Notes: a model not told the origin generated them from the sequence alone. A DNA stretch of 64,000 bases from Gordonibacter massiliensis (ex Traore et al. 2017) (GCA_900170005.1 LT827128.1:558001-622000), one strand, 5' to 3'. Shown: positions 8,228 to 16,952, counted from the first letter of the stretch. A program made the numbers and translations.

Positions 8228-9586
8228 ATGAACAACGACCTATTCCAGCAAGCCCGCGCGGCCTACGCCGCCAAGGACTACGCGAACGCCCTCCAGGCGT
8301 TCACGCAGTGCTTGCAGGATGGAAGCCATCCGCTCGCTCCGGGCGAGATGGGGCTGCTCTATCACCAGATAGGCAACTGCCTTGTCAAGCTCAAAGACTG
8401 CAACGAGGCCATCCACGCCTACACGCAGGCCACGGCCGACGCGTCCTACGACGCGTGCGGCGCGGTGAACTACAACCTCGGCATGGCCTACGCGGCGCTG
8501 CACGACTACGAGGACGCGGTCAAGCACTTCGAGATCGCCGTGTCCGACGCGAAGTACGACACGCCCTACAAGGCCTACAGCGGCATGGGCAACGCGCTGC
8601 TGAAGCTGGGCAAGTCCGCCGAGGCCGGCGTGGCGTTTCGCGAGGCGGCGCTGGACGAGGGCAACCCCGACCCCACGAAGGCGCTGCTGAACCTGGGCGT
8701 GTGCTTCATGGCGCTCGACCGCCCGGCCGACGCCGTGGCGTCCTACGAGAGCACCCTGCAGTTCGGCATGCAGCCCGACACGAAGAACAAGCTCTACGCG
8801 AACCTCGGGCAGGCCTACGTGGCGTGCGGCCAGATGCAGAAGGCCGTGAACGCCTTCGAGCAGTCCATCGCCGACAAGACGTACTACCTGTCCGACTCCG
8901 CGAGCGTCGACTACCAGCGCGCCATCGCGGCCGTGGCCCAGGGCACGTCCGAGATCACGCAGGTCATACCGGCCGTGGCCGCCGCCGACATGTCTGGTTT
9001 GGACGTGGCGGCCGACGGCGCGCCCATGTACACCGACGAGGGTGCCTACGCCTACGGGCAGCAGGACCCCTACTATTACGCCGACGCGTACGGCGAGCAG
9101 GCGTACTCCGGCACCGAGGCGGGCGACCACTTCTTCAACGCGAGCGACGAAGAGCTGGAGAAATGGTCCAAAGGCCTGGCCAAGCAGGACCGCAAGCGCC
9201 GCAACGTGGGGCTGAAGGTGCTCGTGGCCATCGTGCTCGTCGTGCTGGTGGCGTTCGGCGCGGCCGTGTTCCTGTACACGCAGGGCTGGGGCTATCCGAC
9301 GCAGGACACCGTGGTCAAGGAGCTGTTCGCCGATCCCGACGCCGCCGCTTCCACCGTGTTCGCCAAGGAGGTCGGCACCGACAAGGCCAAGACCATGGTG
9401 GAGCCGATCGTGGCCGACGCCAACCCCTCCATCAACGGCGTGGACAAGTCCATGAGCGATTCCACCGTGTACGTGACGGCCAAGACCGCCGAAGGCGGCG
9501 ACGTGCAGTACAAGGTGTCGCTCGTGCGCGACATGATAGGCTGGAAGGTCTCGAACGTCGAGCTCTACTTCCCGAGCCAGAACTGA
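8228..9586 (+). CDS. Tetratricopeptide-repeat protein with one membrane segment
   Basis: The 452-aa protein has about six TPR units (1-235; FQQARAAYAAKDYANAL is the first). A linker rich in Tyr and Asp follows (about 275-300), then a basic KQDRKRR stop signal, one membrane segment (about 331-352) and a roughly 95-residue C-terminal domain that should lie outside. No enzyme motif is seen. It is probably a membrane scaffold or assembly factor with cytoplasmic TPRs. Its terminator overlaps the stop codon. The function is not known. Confidence 0.75.
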   Translation: MNNDLFQQARAAYAAKDYANALQAFTQCLQDGSHPLAPGEMGLLYHQIGNCLVKLKDCNEAIHAYTQATADASYDACGAVNYNLGMAYAALHDYEDAVKHFEIAVSDAKYDTPYKAYSGMGNALLKLGKSAEAGVAFREAALDEGNPDPTKALLNLGVCFMALDRPADAVASYESTLQFGMQPDTKNKLYANLGQAYVACGQMQKAVNAFEQSIADKTYYLSDSASVDYQRAIAAVAQGTSEITQVIPAVAAADMSGLDVAADGAPMYTDEGAYAYGQQDPYYYADAYGEQAYSGTEAGDHFFNASDEELEKWSKGLAKQDRKRRNVGLKVLVAIVLVVLVAFGAAVFLYTQGWGYPTQDTVVKELFADPDAAASTVFAKEVGTDKAKTMVEPIVADANPSINGVDKSMSDSTVYVTAKTAEGGDVQYKVSLVRDMIGWKVSNVELYFPSQN

Positions 9587-9625
9587 CAAAAAACAGCGAC
9601 GCGAACGCGCCGCTGTTTTTTGTCA
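9584..9625 (+). terminator. Bidirectional-looking terminator with A and T tracts
   Basis: TGACAAAAAACAGCG and its exact complement CGCTGTTTTTTGTCA flank a 12-bp loop, giving a hairpin with a T6 tract. The left arm includes the stop codon of the TPR gene. Confidence 0.9.
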
Positions 9626-9751
9626 TCCTGAGCGCAGGGAGCGAAGCGACCGGAGTCGAAGGATCCCGTGCGGGCCGATAGGCCGTTTGCGCTCGTGCGC
9701 CGCACGGGATCCTTCGACTCCGCCGCAGGGGCGGCTTCGCTCAGGATGACA
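9621..9751. repeat. 131-bp inverted-repeat element with CATCCTGAGCG ends
   Basis: The ends TGTCATCCTGAGCG and CGCTCAGGATGACA are exact complements. Inside, GAGTCGAAGGATCCCGTGCG is mirrored by GCACGGGATCCTTCGACTC. The whole unit would fold into one long stem. No ORF is supported. The layout resembles a dispersed intergenic palindromic repeat (MITE-like). It sits between the TPR terminator and ndk. Confidence 0.8.
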
Positions 9752-9778
9752 ACATACCAAAGAGAGAAAGGGAACCAC

Positions 9779-10183
9779 ATGGCAGTGCAGAAGACCTACA
9801 CCATGATCAAGCCCGACGGCGTGCGCAACGGCCACATCGGCGAGATCGTCAACCGCTTCGAGCGCGCGGGCCTCACCGTCGAGCGCATGGAGCTGGGCAT
9901 GGTCACCGACGAGCAGGCGAAGGCCAACTACGCCGAGCACGAGGGCAAGCCGTTCTACGAGGGCCTCATCTCCTACATCACCAGCGGCCCCGTGGTGAAG
10001 ATGGTCGTGTCCGGCGAGGGCGCGGTGGCGAAGTGCCGCTCGCTCATGGGCGCCACGAACCCGGCGGAAGCGGCCCCCGGCACGATCCGCGGCGATTTCG
10101 GCCTCATCATGGACGAGAACGTCATCCACGGCTCCGACAGCCCCGAGTCCGCTGAGCGAGAAATCGGCATCTTCTTCGAATAG
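9779..10183 (+). CDS. ndk: Nucleoside diphosphate kinase
   Basis: The 134-aa protein is the usual family length. TYTMIKPDGV is near the N-terminus, GPVVKMVVSGEGAV is central, and the active-site histidine is in NVIHGSD. It transfers the gamma-phosphate of NTPs to NDPs to balance nucleotide pools in the cytoplasm. The start is set by AGAAAGGG 7 bp upstream of the ATG; earlier in-frame codons lie inside the inverted-repeat element. Confidence 0.97.
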   Translation: MAVQKTYTMIKPDGVRNGHIGEIVNRFERAGLTVERMELGMVTDEQAKANYAEHEGKPFYEGLISYITSGPVVKMVVSGEGAVAKCRSLMGATNPAEAAPGTIRGDFGLIMDENVIHGSDSPESAEREIGIFFE

Positions 10184-10257
10184 TTCTCGCGGGCAGCCCG
10201 CCGGGCGGGTACGCTGTTGCACATTAGCAGGCCACCAGACGAGAAAAGGACGAGAGC

Positions 10258-11295
10258 ATGCTGTATCGCGTCATCGATGCCTCCGAACTTCCCTCGCTCG
10301 TGTCGGCGTTCATGGAAACCTACGAAGTGGTAGCTCCGGTCAAGCGCGACCGGAGCTACGTGTTCGAGGCCGTGGAATCGTTCGACGACATCGAGCTGGG
10401 CTACGACACGACCGTCTCATCGCCCAAGAAGTACTTTCTTCCGCCCACCGAGACGCTGTTCCCCTTCGACGCGCGCGACAACGAGGTGGCGGCCTTCGCG
10501 GCCGAGATCACCCCGCGCGTCATCTTCGGCGCCCACGCCTGCGACATCAACGCGCTGAACCGGCTCGACCTGGTGTTCCGCGACGGGCGCTACCCCGACC
10601 CGTACTACGTGGCGCGGCGCAAGGCCACGCTCATCGTGGGCGTGAGCTGCACGCCCGACGACACGTGCTTCTGCAACCTGTGGGGTGCCGACGAGGCGCG
10701 CTTCGGCTACGATCTGTTCCTGCAGGATCTGGGCGGCAAGTACCTGGTGAGCATATCCAGCGTGGAGGCGGCGAACATCCTGGAGGCGGCGTGCAACCCG
10801 CGCGTGGCCACCGACGAGGACCGCATCGAGTTCCGCCACGCCACGCGGCGGCGCCAGGACGCCTTCAACGGCGAGATCCCGGACATCCAGGACGTCGCCA
10901 TGCTCATGGACGCGTTCCACAAGGACCCGTACTGGGAGGAGCTGGGCGGGCGCTGCCTGGCCTGCACGGCCTGCTCGGCCGTGTGCCCCACCTGCTTCTG
11001 CTTCGACATCCAGGACACGCTCGACCCCGACGGGAAGACGGGGCGGCGCGAGCGCACGTGGGACTCGTGCACGTCGCCGCAGTTCGCCCAGGTGGCCGGC
11101 GGGCACAACTTCCGCGCCGACGGGCGCAACCGCGTGCGGCACCGCATGTACCACAAGCTCAACGGCTTCCTCGCCAACCACGACCGCATGCTCTGCGTGG
11201 GCTGCGGGCGCTGCGTGACGGCGTGCAAAGCGAACATCAATCCCATCGAGGTGCTGAGGTTCTTCGAGAGGAAGGGGGCCGACGATGCCGAGTAG
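10258..11295 (+). CDS. hydB: NAD(P)-linked [NiFe] hydrogenase, iron-sulfur beta subunit
   Basis: A 345-aa electron-transfer protein of the sulfhydrogenase-beta/AsrA type. A roughly 200-residue N-terminal domain with the Cys pair of DDTCFCN is followed by two 4Fe-4S motifs: CLACTACSAVCPTC near residue 240 and CVGCGRCVTACKANINP near residue 315. In group 3b [NiFe] hydrogenases this subunit links the flavin subunit to the hydrogenase dimer. It is first of four tightly packed genes, overlapping hydG by 11 bp. AAAAGGACGAG lies upstream of the ATG. Confidence 0.88.
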   Translation: MLYRVIDASELPSLVSAFMETYEVVAPVKRDRSYVFEAVESFDDIELGYDTTVSSPKKYFLPPTETLFPFDARDNEVAAFAAEITPRVIFGAHACDINALNRLDLVFRDGRYPDPYYVARRKATLIVGVSCTPDDTCFCNLWGADEARFGYDLFLQDLGGKYLVSISSVEAANILEAACNPRVATDEDRIEFRHATRRRQDAFNGEIPDIQDVAMLMDAFHKDPYWEELGGRCLACTACSAVCPTCFCFDIQDTLDPDGKTGRRERTWDSCTSPQFAQVAGGHNFRADGRNRVRHRMYHKLNGFLANHDRMLCVGCGRCVTACKANINPIEVLRFFERKGADDAE

Positions 11296-12196
11296 CTGCG
11301 CGGTTTCCACCGTCCAGGTGCGGCCGTTCCACGACGAGCCCGCCCCGATGGCGGGCGACGAGATGATGGCCGCCAACCCGTATAGGCCCTGGCCGGCCCG
11401 CATCACGTCCATCGTGGACTTGACGGCCACGGAGAAGCTGTTCGAGTTCCGGCTTATCGACGACCGCATCCGCGACGCGTTCCACCACGAGCCCGGCCAG
11501 TTCGTCGAGGTGAGCATCTTCGGCGTGGGCGAGGCGCCCATCTCCATATCCAGCTCGCCCACCAAGCGCGGGTTCATCGAGCTGTGCGTGCGCCGCACGG
11601 GCGCGTTCACCAATGTGCTGCACGAGATGCAGTGCGGCGACATCGTGGGGTTGCGCGGGCCGTTCGGACGCGGGTTCCCCATCGAGGACATGAAGGGCCA
11701 CGACATCCTGCTCGTGGCGGGCGGCCTCGGCATCGCGCCGCTGCGCTCGCTCATCAACAACATCCACGACGAGCGCTCCGAGTTCGGCAAGGTCACCATC
11801 ATCTACGGGTCGAAGAACCCCTCCGAGGTGATGTTCCGCCAGCAGTTCGAGATGTGGCGCCACCGCAAGGACTTCGACCTCTACCTGACCGTCGACCACC
11901 CGGACGACACGTGGGACGGCGAGGTCGGTCTGGTCACGAAACCGTTCGAGCACTTGGAGATCGACGCGTCGAACACGTACGGGGCGCTGTGCGGGCCTCC
12001 GGTCATGTACCGCTTCGCCATCGACGAGATGCGGAAGAAGGGCATCAGCTACGACCATATCTACGTGAGCTTCGAGCGGCACATGAAGTGCGGCATGGGC
12101 AAGTGCGGACACTGCCAGATCGGGCACCAGTACGTGTGCATCGACGGGCCCGTGTTCAACTACTGGGAAGCCAAGAACATTCAGGGGTCGATGTGA
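11285..12196 (+). CDS. hydG: NAD(P)-linked [NiFe] hydrogenase, FAD/NAD(P)-binding gamma subunit
   Basis: A 303-aa ferredoxin-NADP reductase-like protein. The FAD-binding barrel has ISISSSPTKRG, the nucleotide-binding half has LLVAGGLGIAPLRS, and the C-terminal 2Fe-2S motif is CGMGKCGHCQIG plus a later Cys (YVCIDGP). It passes electrons between NAD(P) and the Fe-S subunits. Its ATG overlaps the hydB stop, with AGGAAGGGGG upstream, and hydD begins 1 bp after its stop, so translation is coupled. Dihydroorotate dehydrogenase electron-transfer subunits look similar, but the neighbours decide for hydrogenase. Confidence 0.9.
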   Translation: MPSSCAVSTVQVRPFHDEPAPMAGDEMMAANPYRPWPARITSIVDLTATEKLFEFRLIDDRIRDAFHHEPGQFVEVSIFGVGEAPISISSSPTKRGFIELCVRRTGAFTNVLHEMQCGDIVGLRGPFGRGFPIEDMKGHDILLVAGGLGIAPLRSLINNIHDERSEFGKVTIIYGSKNPSEVMFRQQFEMWRHRKDFDLYLTVDHPDDTWDGEVGLVTKPFEHLEIDASNTYGALCGPPVMYRFAIDEMRKKGISYDHIYVSFERHMKCGMGKCGHCQIGHQYVCIDGPVFNYWEAKNIQGSM

Positions 12197-12197
12197 T

Positions 12198-12983
12198 ATG
12201 AGCGGATACTGCATAGCCTGTCAAGAGAAACCGGCGACGCCGCGCGTCGTGGTGGTGGGGCTGGCCAGCTGCTTCGGCTGTCAGCTGCAGATCACGAACG
12301 CCGAGGCGCATCTGCTGGACGTGCTCGGCCAGATCGACGTGCGCTACTGGCAGCTCACCTCGAGCGATCCCATGCCCGAGGAGTTCGACGTGGCCGTCAT
12401 CGAGGGCGCCGTGACCACCGAGGAGGCCGAGGCGACCGTGCGGCAGCTGCGCGAGCGCGCCGGCGTCGTCATAACCATCGGCGCGTGCGCCACCACGGCG
12501 GGCATACCCGGCATGGCGGCGGCGGGTTTCCTCGAGCGCCCCGCGCAGGTGTACGCACACGTGCCCGAGGCTTGCGGCGAGATGATCGCGCCGCGCCCCG
12601 TGCAGGCCGTCATCGACGTGGACTTCGAGGTGCGCACGTGCCCGGTGGACTCGCTCGACTTCGTCGACGTGCTCCAGCGCGCGCTGTACGGCTCGAACAA
12701 AGCGGTGCCCACGCGCACGATGTGCGGCGACTGCAAGCGCAACGAGACGAGCTGCTTCTTCGGCAAGCAGCAGCTGTGCCTGGGTTTGGTGACGCGCGCC
12801 GGGTGCGGCGCCCGCTGCGTGAACCTGGGGCGGCCCTGCAACGGGTGCCGCGGCCTGTCGCCCGACGCGAACCTGCCCTCGGCGCGCGAGGCGTGCGAGC
12901 GCTACGGCGTGCCGGTGGCCGACTTCGACAAGGCGCTCGAGATGTTCAACCAGGTGAACCCCGCCCTGCAGACGAGCGAGTGA
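12198..12983 (+). CDS. hydD: NAD(P)-linked [NiFe] hydrogenase, small (delta) subunit
   Basis: The 261-aa protein has the small-subunit proximal cluster motif CFGCQLQITN near residue 30, GACATTAGIPG, and a Cys-rich C-terminal half (CGDCKRNETSC, CGARCVNLGRPCNGC) that should bind further 4Fe-4S clusters. There is no Tat signal, so the enzyme is cytoplasmic, as expected for group 3. It forms the hydrogenase dimer with HydA. It is followed by hydA after 10 bp. Confidence 0.9.
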   Translation: MSGYCIACQEKPATPRVVVVGLASCFGCQLQITNAEAHLLDVLGQIDVRYWQLTSSDPMPEEFDVAVIEGAVTTEEAEATVRQLRERAGVVITIGACATTAGIPGMAAAGFLERPAQVYAHVPEACGEMIAPRPVQAVIDVDFEVRTCPVDSLDFVDVLQRALYGSNKAVPTRTMCGDCKRNETSCFFGKQQLCLGLVTRAGCGARCVNLGRPCNGCRGLSPDANLPSAREACERYGVPVADFDKALEMFNQVNPALQTSE

Positions 12984-12993
12984 GGAAACGAGC

Positions 12994-14286
12994 ATGACGA
13001 AAACCGCTATACACGTAGACCACGTCGCCCGCATCGAAGGCCACGGCAACGTGCACGTGGTCATCGAGGACGGCATCGTGAAGACCGTGGAGATGAACGT
13101 GGTGGAACCGGCGCGCCTGTTCGAGAGCATGGTGCGCGGGCGCAGCTGGCGCGAGGTGTCCTACATCTCCTCGCGCATCTGCGGCATCTGCTCGGCCAGC
13201 CACGTGGTCACCGACCTCAAGGCCATCGAGCGCGCCTTCGGGGTGCAGGTCACGCCCCGCACGAGGGCCCTGCGCGAGCTTCTGGTGTACGGCTCGTACC
13301 TGCAGAACCACGCCACGCACCTGTTCGTGCTGGCCGCGCCCGACTTCGTGGGCCAGAAGAGCGTGTTCCCGCTGGCCGAGACCGATCCGGAGCTCTTCGA
13401 CAAGGCCCTGGGCCTGAAGGCGCTCGGCAACGAGCTGTGCACGAAGGTGGGCGGGCGCAGCATCCACCCCATCACGGCCGTGGTGGGCGGCTTCACCCAC
13501 GAGCTGGAGGCGGGGGAGTACCGCGCGCTGGCCGAGAAGATGGACGAGGCGGCCGCGTTCGCGGCGGCGGCCGTGGACCTGTTCGCCAGCTTCCCCGTGC
13601 CGAGCATAACCACGGCGGGCGACATGCTGGCCATGGTGGAGCCCGACTACTACCCGGTGGAGTGCTCCGACACGGCGCGCTTCCTGGACGCCGGCATCGA
13701 GTTCGACGCGAACGACGTGGCCGCGCACCTGGAGGAGTACGAGATGCCGCACTCCGCGGCGCTGCTGGCCCGCGTGCGCGAGACGGGGTCGCCCTTCTTC
13801 ACAGGCGCGCTCGCGCGCATCAACGCCTCGTGGCAGCACCTGGGCCAGAACGCCAAGGTGGCCGCCGCCAAGGCGGGCCTGCGCCCGCCCGAGCGCAACC
13901 CCTTCATGAACAACGTGGCCCAGGCCGTCGAGCTGGTGGACGCGCTCGACCGCTGCGCGGGCATCTGCCGCGCGCTGGCCGAGCCGGGCGGCGTGGAGGG
14001 TTCGAGCGAGCCCGTGGACTTCGAGGTCAAGGCCGGGCGCGGCGTGGGCTTCACCGAGGCCCCGCGTGGCGCGCTGTTCCACGCACTGGAGTTCGACGAC
14101 GAGGGCCGCGTCGTGCACGCGTCCATCATGACGCCCACGGCCCAGAACGTGGCGAACCTCGAAGCCGACATGCGCCTGCTGGCCGAGCAGCTCGTGGCGG
14201 AAGGCGCGGGAGAGGACGACGTGCGCGGGGAGATAGAGAAGCTCGTGCGCGCCTACGACCCCTGCCTCAGCTGCAGCGTTCACTAG
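12994..14286 (+). CDS. hydA: NAD(P)-linked [NiFe] hydrogenase, large (alpha) subunit
   Basis: The 430-aa catalytic subunit has both nickel-binding motifs: RICGICSASH near residue 63 and DPCLSCSVH at the extreme C-terminus. The protein ends exactly at the His of the second motif, so no C-terminal peptide is left for an endopeptidase to remove, unlike the second hydrogenase here. Together with HydBGD it should couple H2 to NAD(P) in either direction. It is last in the operon and is followed 9 bp later by a hairpin. Confidence 0.92.
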   Translation: MTKTAIHVDHVARIEGHGNVHVVIEDGIVKTVEMNVVEPARLFESMVRGRSWREVSYISSRICGICSASHVVTDLKAIERAFGVQVTPRTRALRELLVYGSYLQNHATHLFVLAAPDFVGQKSVFPLAETDPELFDKALGLKALGNELCTKVGGRSIHPITAVVGGFTHELEAGEYRALAEKMDEAAAFAAAAVDLFASFPVPSITTAGDMLAMVEPDYYPVECSDTARFLDAGIEFDANDVAAHLEEYEMPHSAALLARVRETGSPFFTGALARINASWQHLGQNAKVAAAKAGLRPPERNPFMNNVAQAVELVDALDRCAGICRALAEPGGVEGSSEPVDFEVKAGRGVGFTEAPRGALFHALEFDDEGRVVHASIMTPTAQNVANLEADMRLLAEQLVAEGAGEDDVRGEIEKLVRAYDPCLSCSVH

Positions 14287-14295
14287 GCGGTTCGG

Positions 14296-14322
14296 GTTCC
14301 GGCGGTCTACGACCGCCGGAAC
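14296..14322 (+). terminator. Hairpin after hydBGDA
   Basis: GTTCCGGCGGTC and GACCGCCGGAAC are perfect 12-bp arms around TAC, 10 bp after the hydA stop. No T tract follows, so it may slow or protect the transcript end rather than terminate it intrinsically. Confidence 0.6.
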
Positions 14323-14335
14323 GACTCGACGCTGC

Positions 14336-14436
14336 GGCCCGCCCTCGCACCCGATCTCGCGGCGATCCCGCGGACTCGCGTACCGAAGTACGCTTCGCCC
14401 GCGCGATCCCCACGATCTCGGGCACGAGGGCGGGCC
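14336..14436. repeat. Inverted repeat, first of a cluster
   Basis: GGCCCGCCCTCG is mirrored by CGAGGGCGGGCC, with further paired stretches inside (CCGATCTCG with CGATCTCGGG) and a central GCGTAC-CGAA-GTACGC hairpin. Confidence 0.65.
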
Positions 14437-14489
14437 TCGCTGACTTACTAACGCCAACCCGGGCGGCAGTTTTCGCGCTTGCGCGCGAA

Positions 14490-14513
14490 GCGCAGGACGC
14501 TTCGCTCCTGCGC
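14490..14513. repeat. Small hairpin GCGCAGGA...TCCTGCGC
   Basis: Perfect 8-bp arms flank an 8-bp loop. It is part of the roughly 500-bp gene-free block of palindromes between hydA and the flavoprotein gene. Confidence 0.5.
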
Positions 14514-14569
14514 GGTGCAACCTGCGCGAACAACGGCGCCCGCAGATATAGCCGCATACTTCATAGCCC

Positions 14570-14677
14570 CCGTAGGGGCGCTCTCCTGAGCGCCCGTTCG
14601 CGCTTCGCGCGAAAACGCGGGCCTCGGCTGTTTTTCCGGCTGCGCCGGAACGGGCGCTCTGGAGAGCGCCCCTACGG
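14570..14677. repeat. 108-bp inverted repeat with CCGTAGGGGCGCTCTCC ends
   Basis: The left arm 14570-14599 and right arm 14648-14677 are near-perfect complements, and each arm also folds on itself (GGGCGCTCTcctGAGCGCCC). No ORF is seen. It looks like a composite palindromic intergenic element. From 14678 to the flavoprotein stop only a GC-rich spacer remains. Confidence 0.7.
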
Positions 14678-14791
14678 TCTACCTGTCGAGAAAGCGACAG
14701 GGGCGGTCGCGCATCGCGCGGCCGCCCCTGCGTGGGAAGTCCTCCCGCCGGGAAGGAAGGGGAGGTTCGGCGGGAGGGGGGGTCGTTTCGG

Positions 14792-16669
14792 TTAGATCTC
14801 GCCCTTCACCGTCTCGGCCATGAGGTAGCCGTAGTTCATGGCGGCGTCGAAGCCCATGGCGTAGGGGCGCCCGTCCTTCTCCTCGATGGAGCCGCACACG
14901 TCGCCGGCGGCGTACAGCCCGGGCACCGCCGTGCCGTCCTCCTTCTGCACGTGGCCGGCCGTGTCGATGGCGAGGCCGCCCGTGGTCAGATAGAACGTGG
15001 GTATGCAGGACACGACCCAGATGCCGTCGTGCGTGTCGAGGTAGGGCAGGTTCTTGCGCTTGAACTCGTCGGGCTCGCCGGCCAGCGCGTGGGCGTTGTG
15101 CGTCTCGATGGTGGCCGCCAGATCGGGCAGCCCCAGCTTCTCGGCCGCCTCCTCGACGGATGCATAGTGCACCATGTCGCCGCGATGCTCCAGGCACTTG
15201 TACGTGTCCATGGCGTAGGCCTCGTTCTTGTTCGTGGTGATGCGGCCCGACTCGTCGGTGATGTAGAAGAACGCGCCTCCGTTGGCCTCGTCCACGAGGC
15301 CGCGTCCCAGCATGCCGTGGTTGTCGGACATGAGGTTGCCGAACTGCTTGCCCGAGGCGTTCACGATGATGCCGGGCGTGGTCTGGTACAGGAAGGCTAT
15401 CTCGAAGTTCGAGCCGGCCTGGTTCGTGGTGGACAAAAACGCCCCCAGCTCGCGACCCATGCACTCCACGGCGCCGCCCGCCGCGAGCCCCAGCTCGATG
15501 CCGTCGCCCGTGGAGCCGGGCGCGCAGTTGAACTGGTAGTCGGCGTACTGGGGGTAGTACTGCTTGATCATGTCCTGGTTCGCCGCGAAGCCGCCCGACG
15601 TGAGGCACACGGCCTTCGCCGAGACGGTCCAGGTCGAGCCGTCCTTGCCCTCGGCCACCAGGCCGCTCACGCGCCCGTCGGCCTCCTGCACGAGCTTCGT
15701 CACCTTCGTGCCGTAGACTATCTGGCCGCCCAGCGCGCCGATGCGGTCGACCAGGAACTCCTTGGCATAGCCGCAGCCGCCCATGTAGCAGCCGGGAGCC
15801 AGATACGGCGTCACGCCGTAGGCCTTGTTCACGCCCAGGCTGTAGAAGCCGACGCCCATGTCGTGCATCCAGTCCACGAGCTGCCCCGAGTTCGAGTACA
15901 TGGCCGTCTGGTAGGGCATGGTGCCGCCGAAGCGGTCGTTTTCCGGCACCAGGTACTTCTGCATGACGCCGAGCATGCCCTGCTTGTTGTACATGGGGTT
16001 GTCGTCCATGCGCCCGAGCGCGTAGTTCGCCTGCAGCTGCGACTCGGCGGCGGCCACGCCCGAATAGGTCATGGGCATGGAGCCGCCCGCGATGTCCTGC
16101 TTCTCGAACAGGATGACCTTCTTGCCGGCTTCGAGCAGCCGCGTGGCGGCCACGAGGCCGGCGGTTCCGGCGCCCATGAACGCCACGTCCACGTCGGCGG
16201 TCTGCGGGGCGCCTCCAGCGGGAGCGACCGCGCCCTTCGAGAAGTCCTTCGCGTTGCCGCCGGCGCTCTCGATAGCGTCCTTCACGGCGTTCTGCACGGC
16301 CATCGACGTGGTCGTGGCGCCCGAGACGGCGTCCACGTCCAGGTTCTTGGACTCGAGTATCTTCGCCGCCATGAGGGGCGCGGCCACCGAGCCGATGCCT
16401 ATGGTGTCGTCGCAGCGCAGCACGCGCACCCCGGCGAGGTCGCCCTGCGCCACGGTCACCTCCACGAACAGCTCGTCGTCGTGGCCCATGGACGAGCCTG
16501 TCCACTTGCCGTCGGTGAAGCTGTCCGGCACGCTCTTCTTCGCCTCGCCGCCCTGGTCCTTCTTGGCGCTGTCGGCCTGCTTGGGCGCGGCGCATCCGGC
16601 CAGCCCGAGCGCGGCCGCGCCGCCGAACGCGAGCGACCCCTTCAAAAAGCTCCTGCGATCAAGTTCCAT
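14792..16669 (-). CDS. Tat-exported fumarate-reductase-like flavoprotein (FMN + FAD)
   Basis: The 625-aa protein opens with a Tat signal (DRRSFLKG) and a lipobox-like LGLAGC, so it is probably anchored outside the membrane. An FMN-binding domain (about 55-130) carries SGATTTS, the covalent flavin attachment motif. A FAD_binding_2 domain follows (about 140-620) with MGAGTAGLVAATRLLEAGKK. Relatives reduce fumarate, urocanate, or in Eggerthella plant compounds such as cardiac glycosides, taking electrons from quinols through cytochromes. No cytochrome gene is adjacent. It is divergent from a membrane LuxR gene that is probably its regulator. GGAGGGAG supports the ATG at 16669. The substrate is unknown. 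Confidence 0.9.
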   Translation of the reverse strand: MELDRRSFLKGSLAFGGAAALGLAGCAAPKQADSAKKDQGGEAKKSVPDSFTDGKWTGSSMGHDDELFVEVTVAQGDLAGVRVLRCDDTIGIGSVAAPLMAAKILESKNLDVDAVSGATTTSMAVQNAVKDAIESAGGNAKDFSKGAVAPAGGAPQTADVDVAFMGAGTAGLVAATRLLEAGKKVILFEKQDIAGGSMPMTYSGVAAAESQLQANYALGRMDDNPMYNKQGMLGVMQKYLVPENDRFGGTMPYQTAMYSNSGQLVDWMHDMGVGFYSLGVNKAYGVTPYLAPGCYMGGCGYAKEFLVDRIGALGGQIVYGTKVTKLVQEADGRVSGLVAEGKDGSTWTVSAKAVCLTSGGFAANQDMIKQYYPQYADYQFNCAPGSTGDGIELGLAAGGAVECMGRELGAFLSTTNQAGSNFEIAFLYQTTPGIIVNASGKQFGNLMSDNHGMLGRGLVDEANGGAFFYITDESGRITTNKNEAYAMDTYKCLEHRGDMVHYASVEEAAEKLGLPDLAATIETHNAHALAGEPDEFKRKNLPYLDTHDGIWVVSCIPTFYLTTGGLAIDTAGHVQKEDGTAVPGLYAAGDVCGSIEEKDGRPYAMGFDAAMNYGYLMAETVKGEI

Positions 16670-16779
16670 GTCGATCTCCCTCCGTGATCCGATCCGTCGT
16701 GCTCCGGGCCCTGCGCGAGGAGTCGCGTCCTGCCCGGACCCTGCGGCCAGTATGGGCGCCCGGGGCGCCCTTGTCGTGA

Positions 16780-16834
16780 CCGATAATCGGCGAACTTCGC
16801 GCCAGCGCGCGCCCAACAGATCACCGATTATCGG
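16780..16834. promoter_or_regulatory. Twin palindromes CCGATAATCGG and CCGATTATCGG
   Basis: Two 11-bp palindromes, at 16780-16790 and 16824-16834, differ only in the central base. They are centred 44 bp apart (about four helical turns) in the divergent region between the flavoprotein and LuxR genes. The second extends to the 13-bp ACCGATTATCGGT. Position and symmetry suggest binding sites for the adjacent LuxR dimer. Confidence 0.7.
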
Positions 16835-16952
16835 TTATCTTCTGGAAAACACCTGATGAAAGGCTTGCGAGTGCAATCGTCAAAAGGTTTCGGATCGCGG
16901 TTGACGCCGCGCGGGCCCTCGCGAACGTTTACAATGGGTACCGGGAGGTTGG

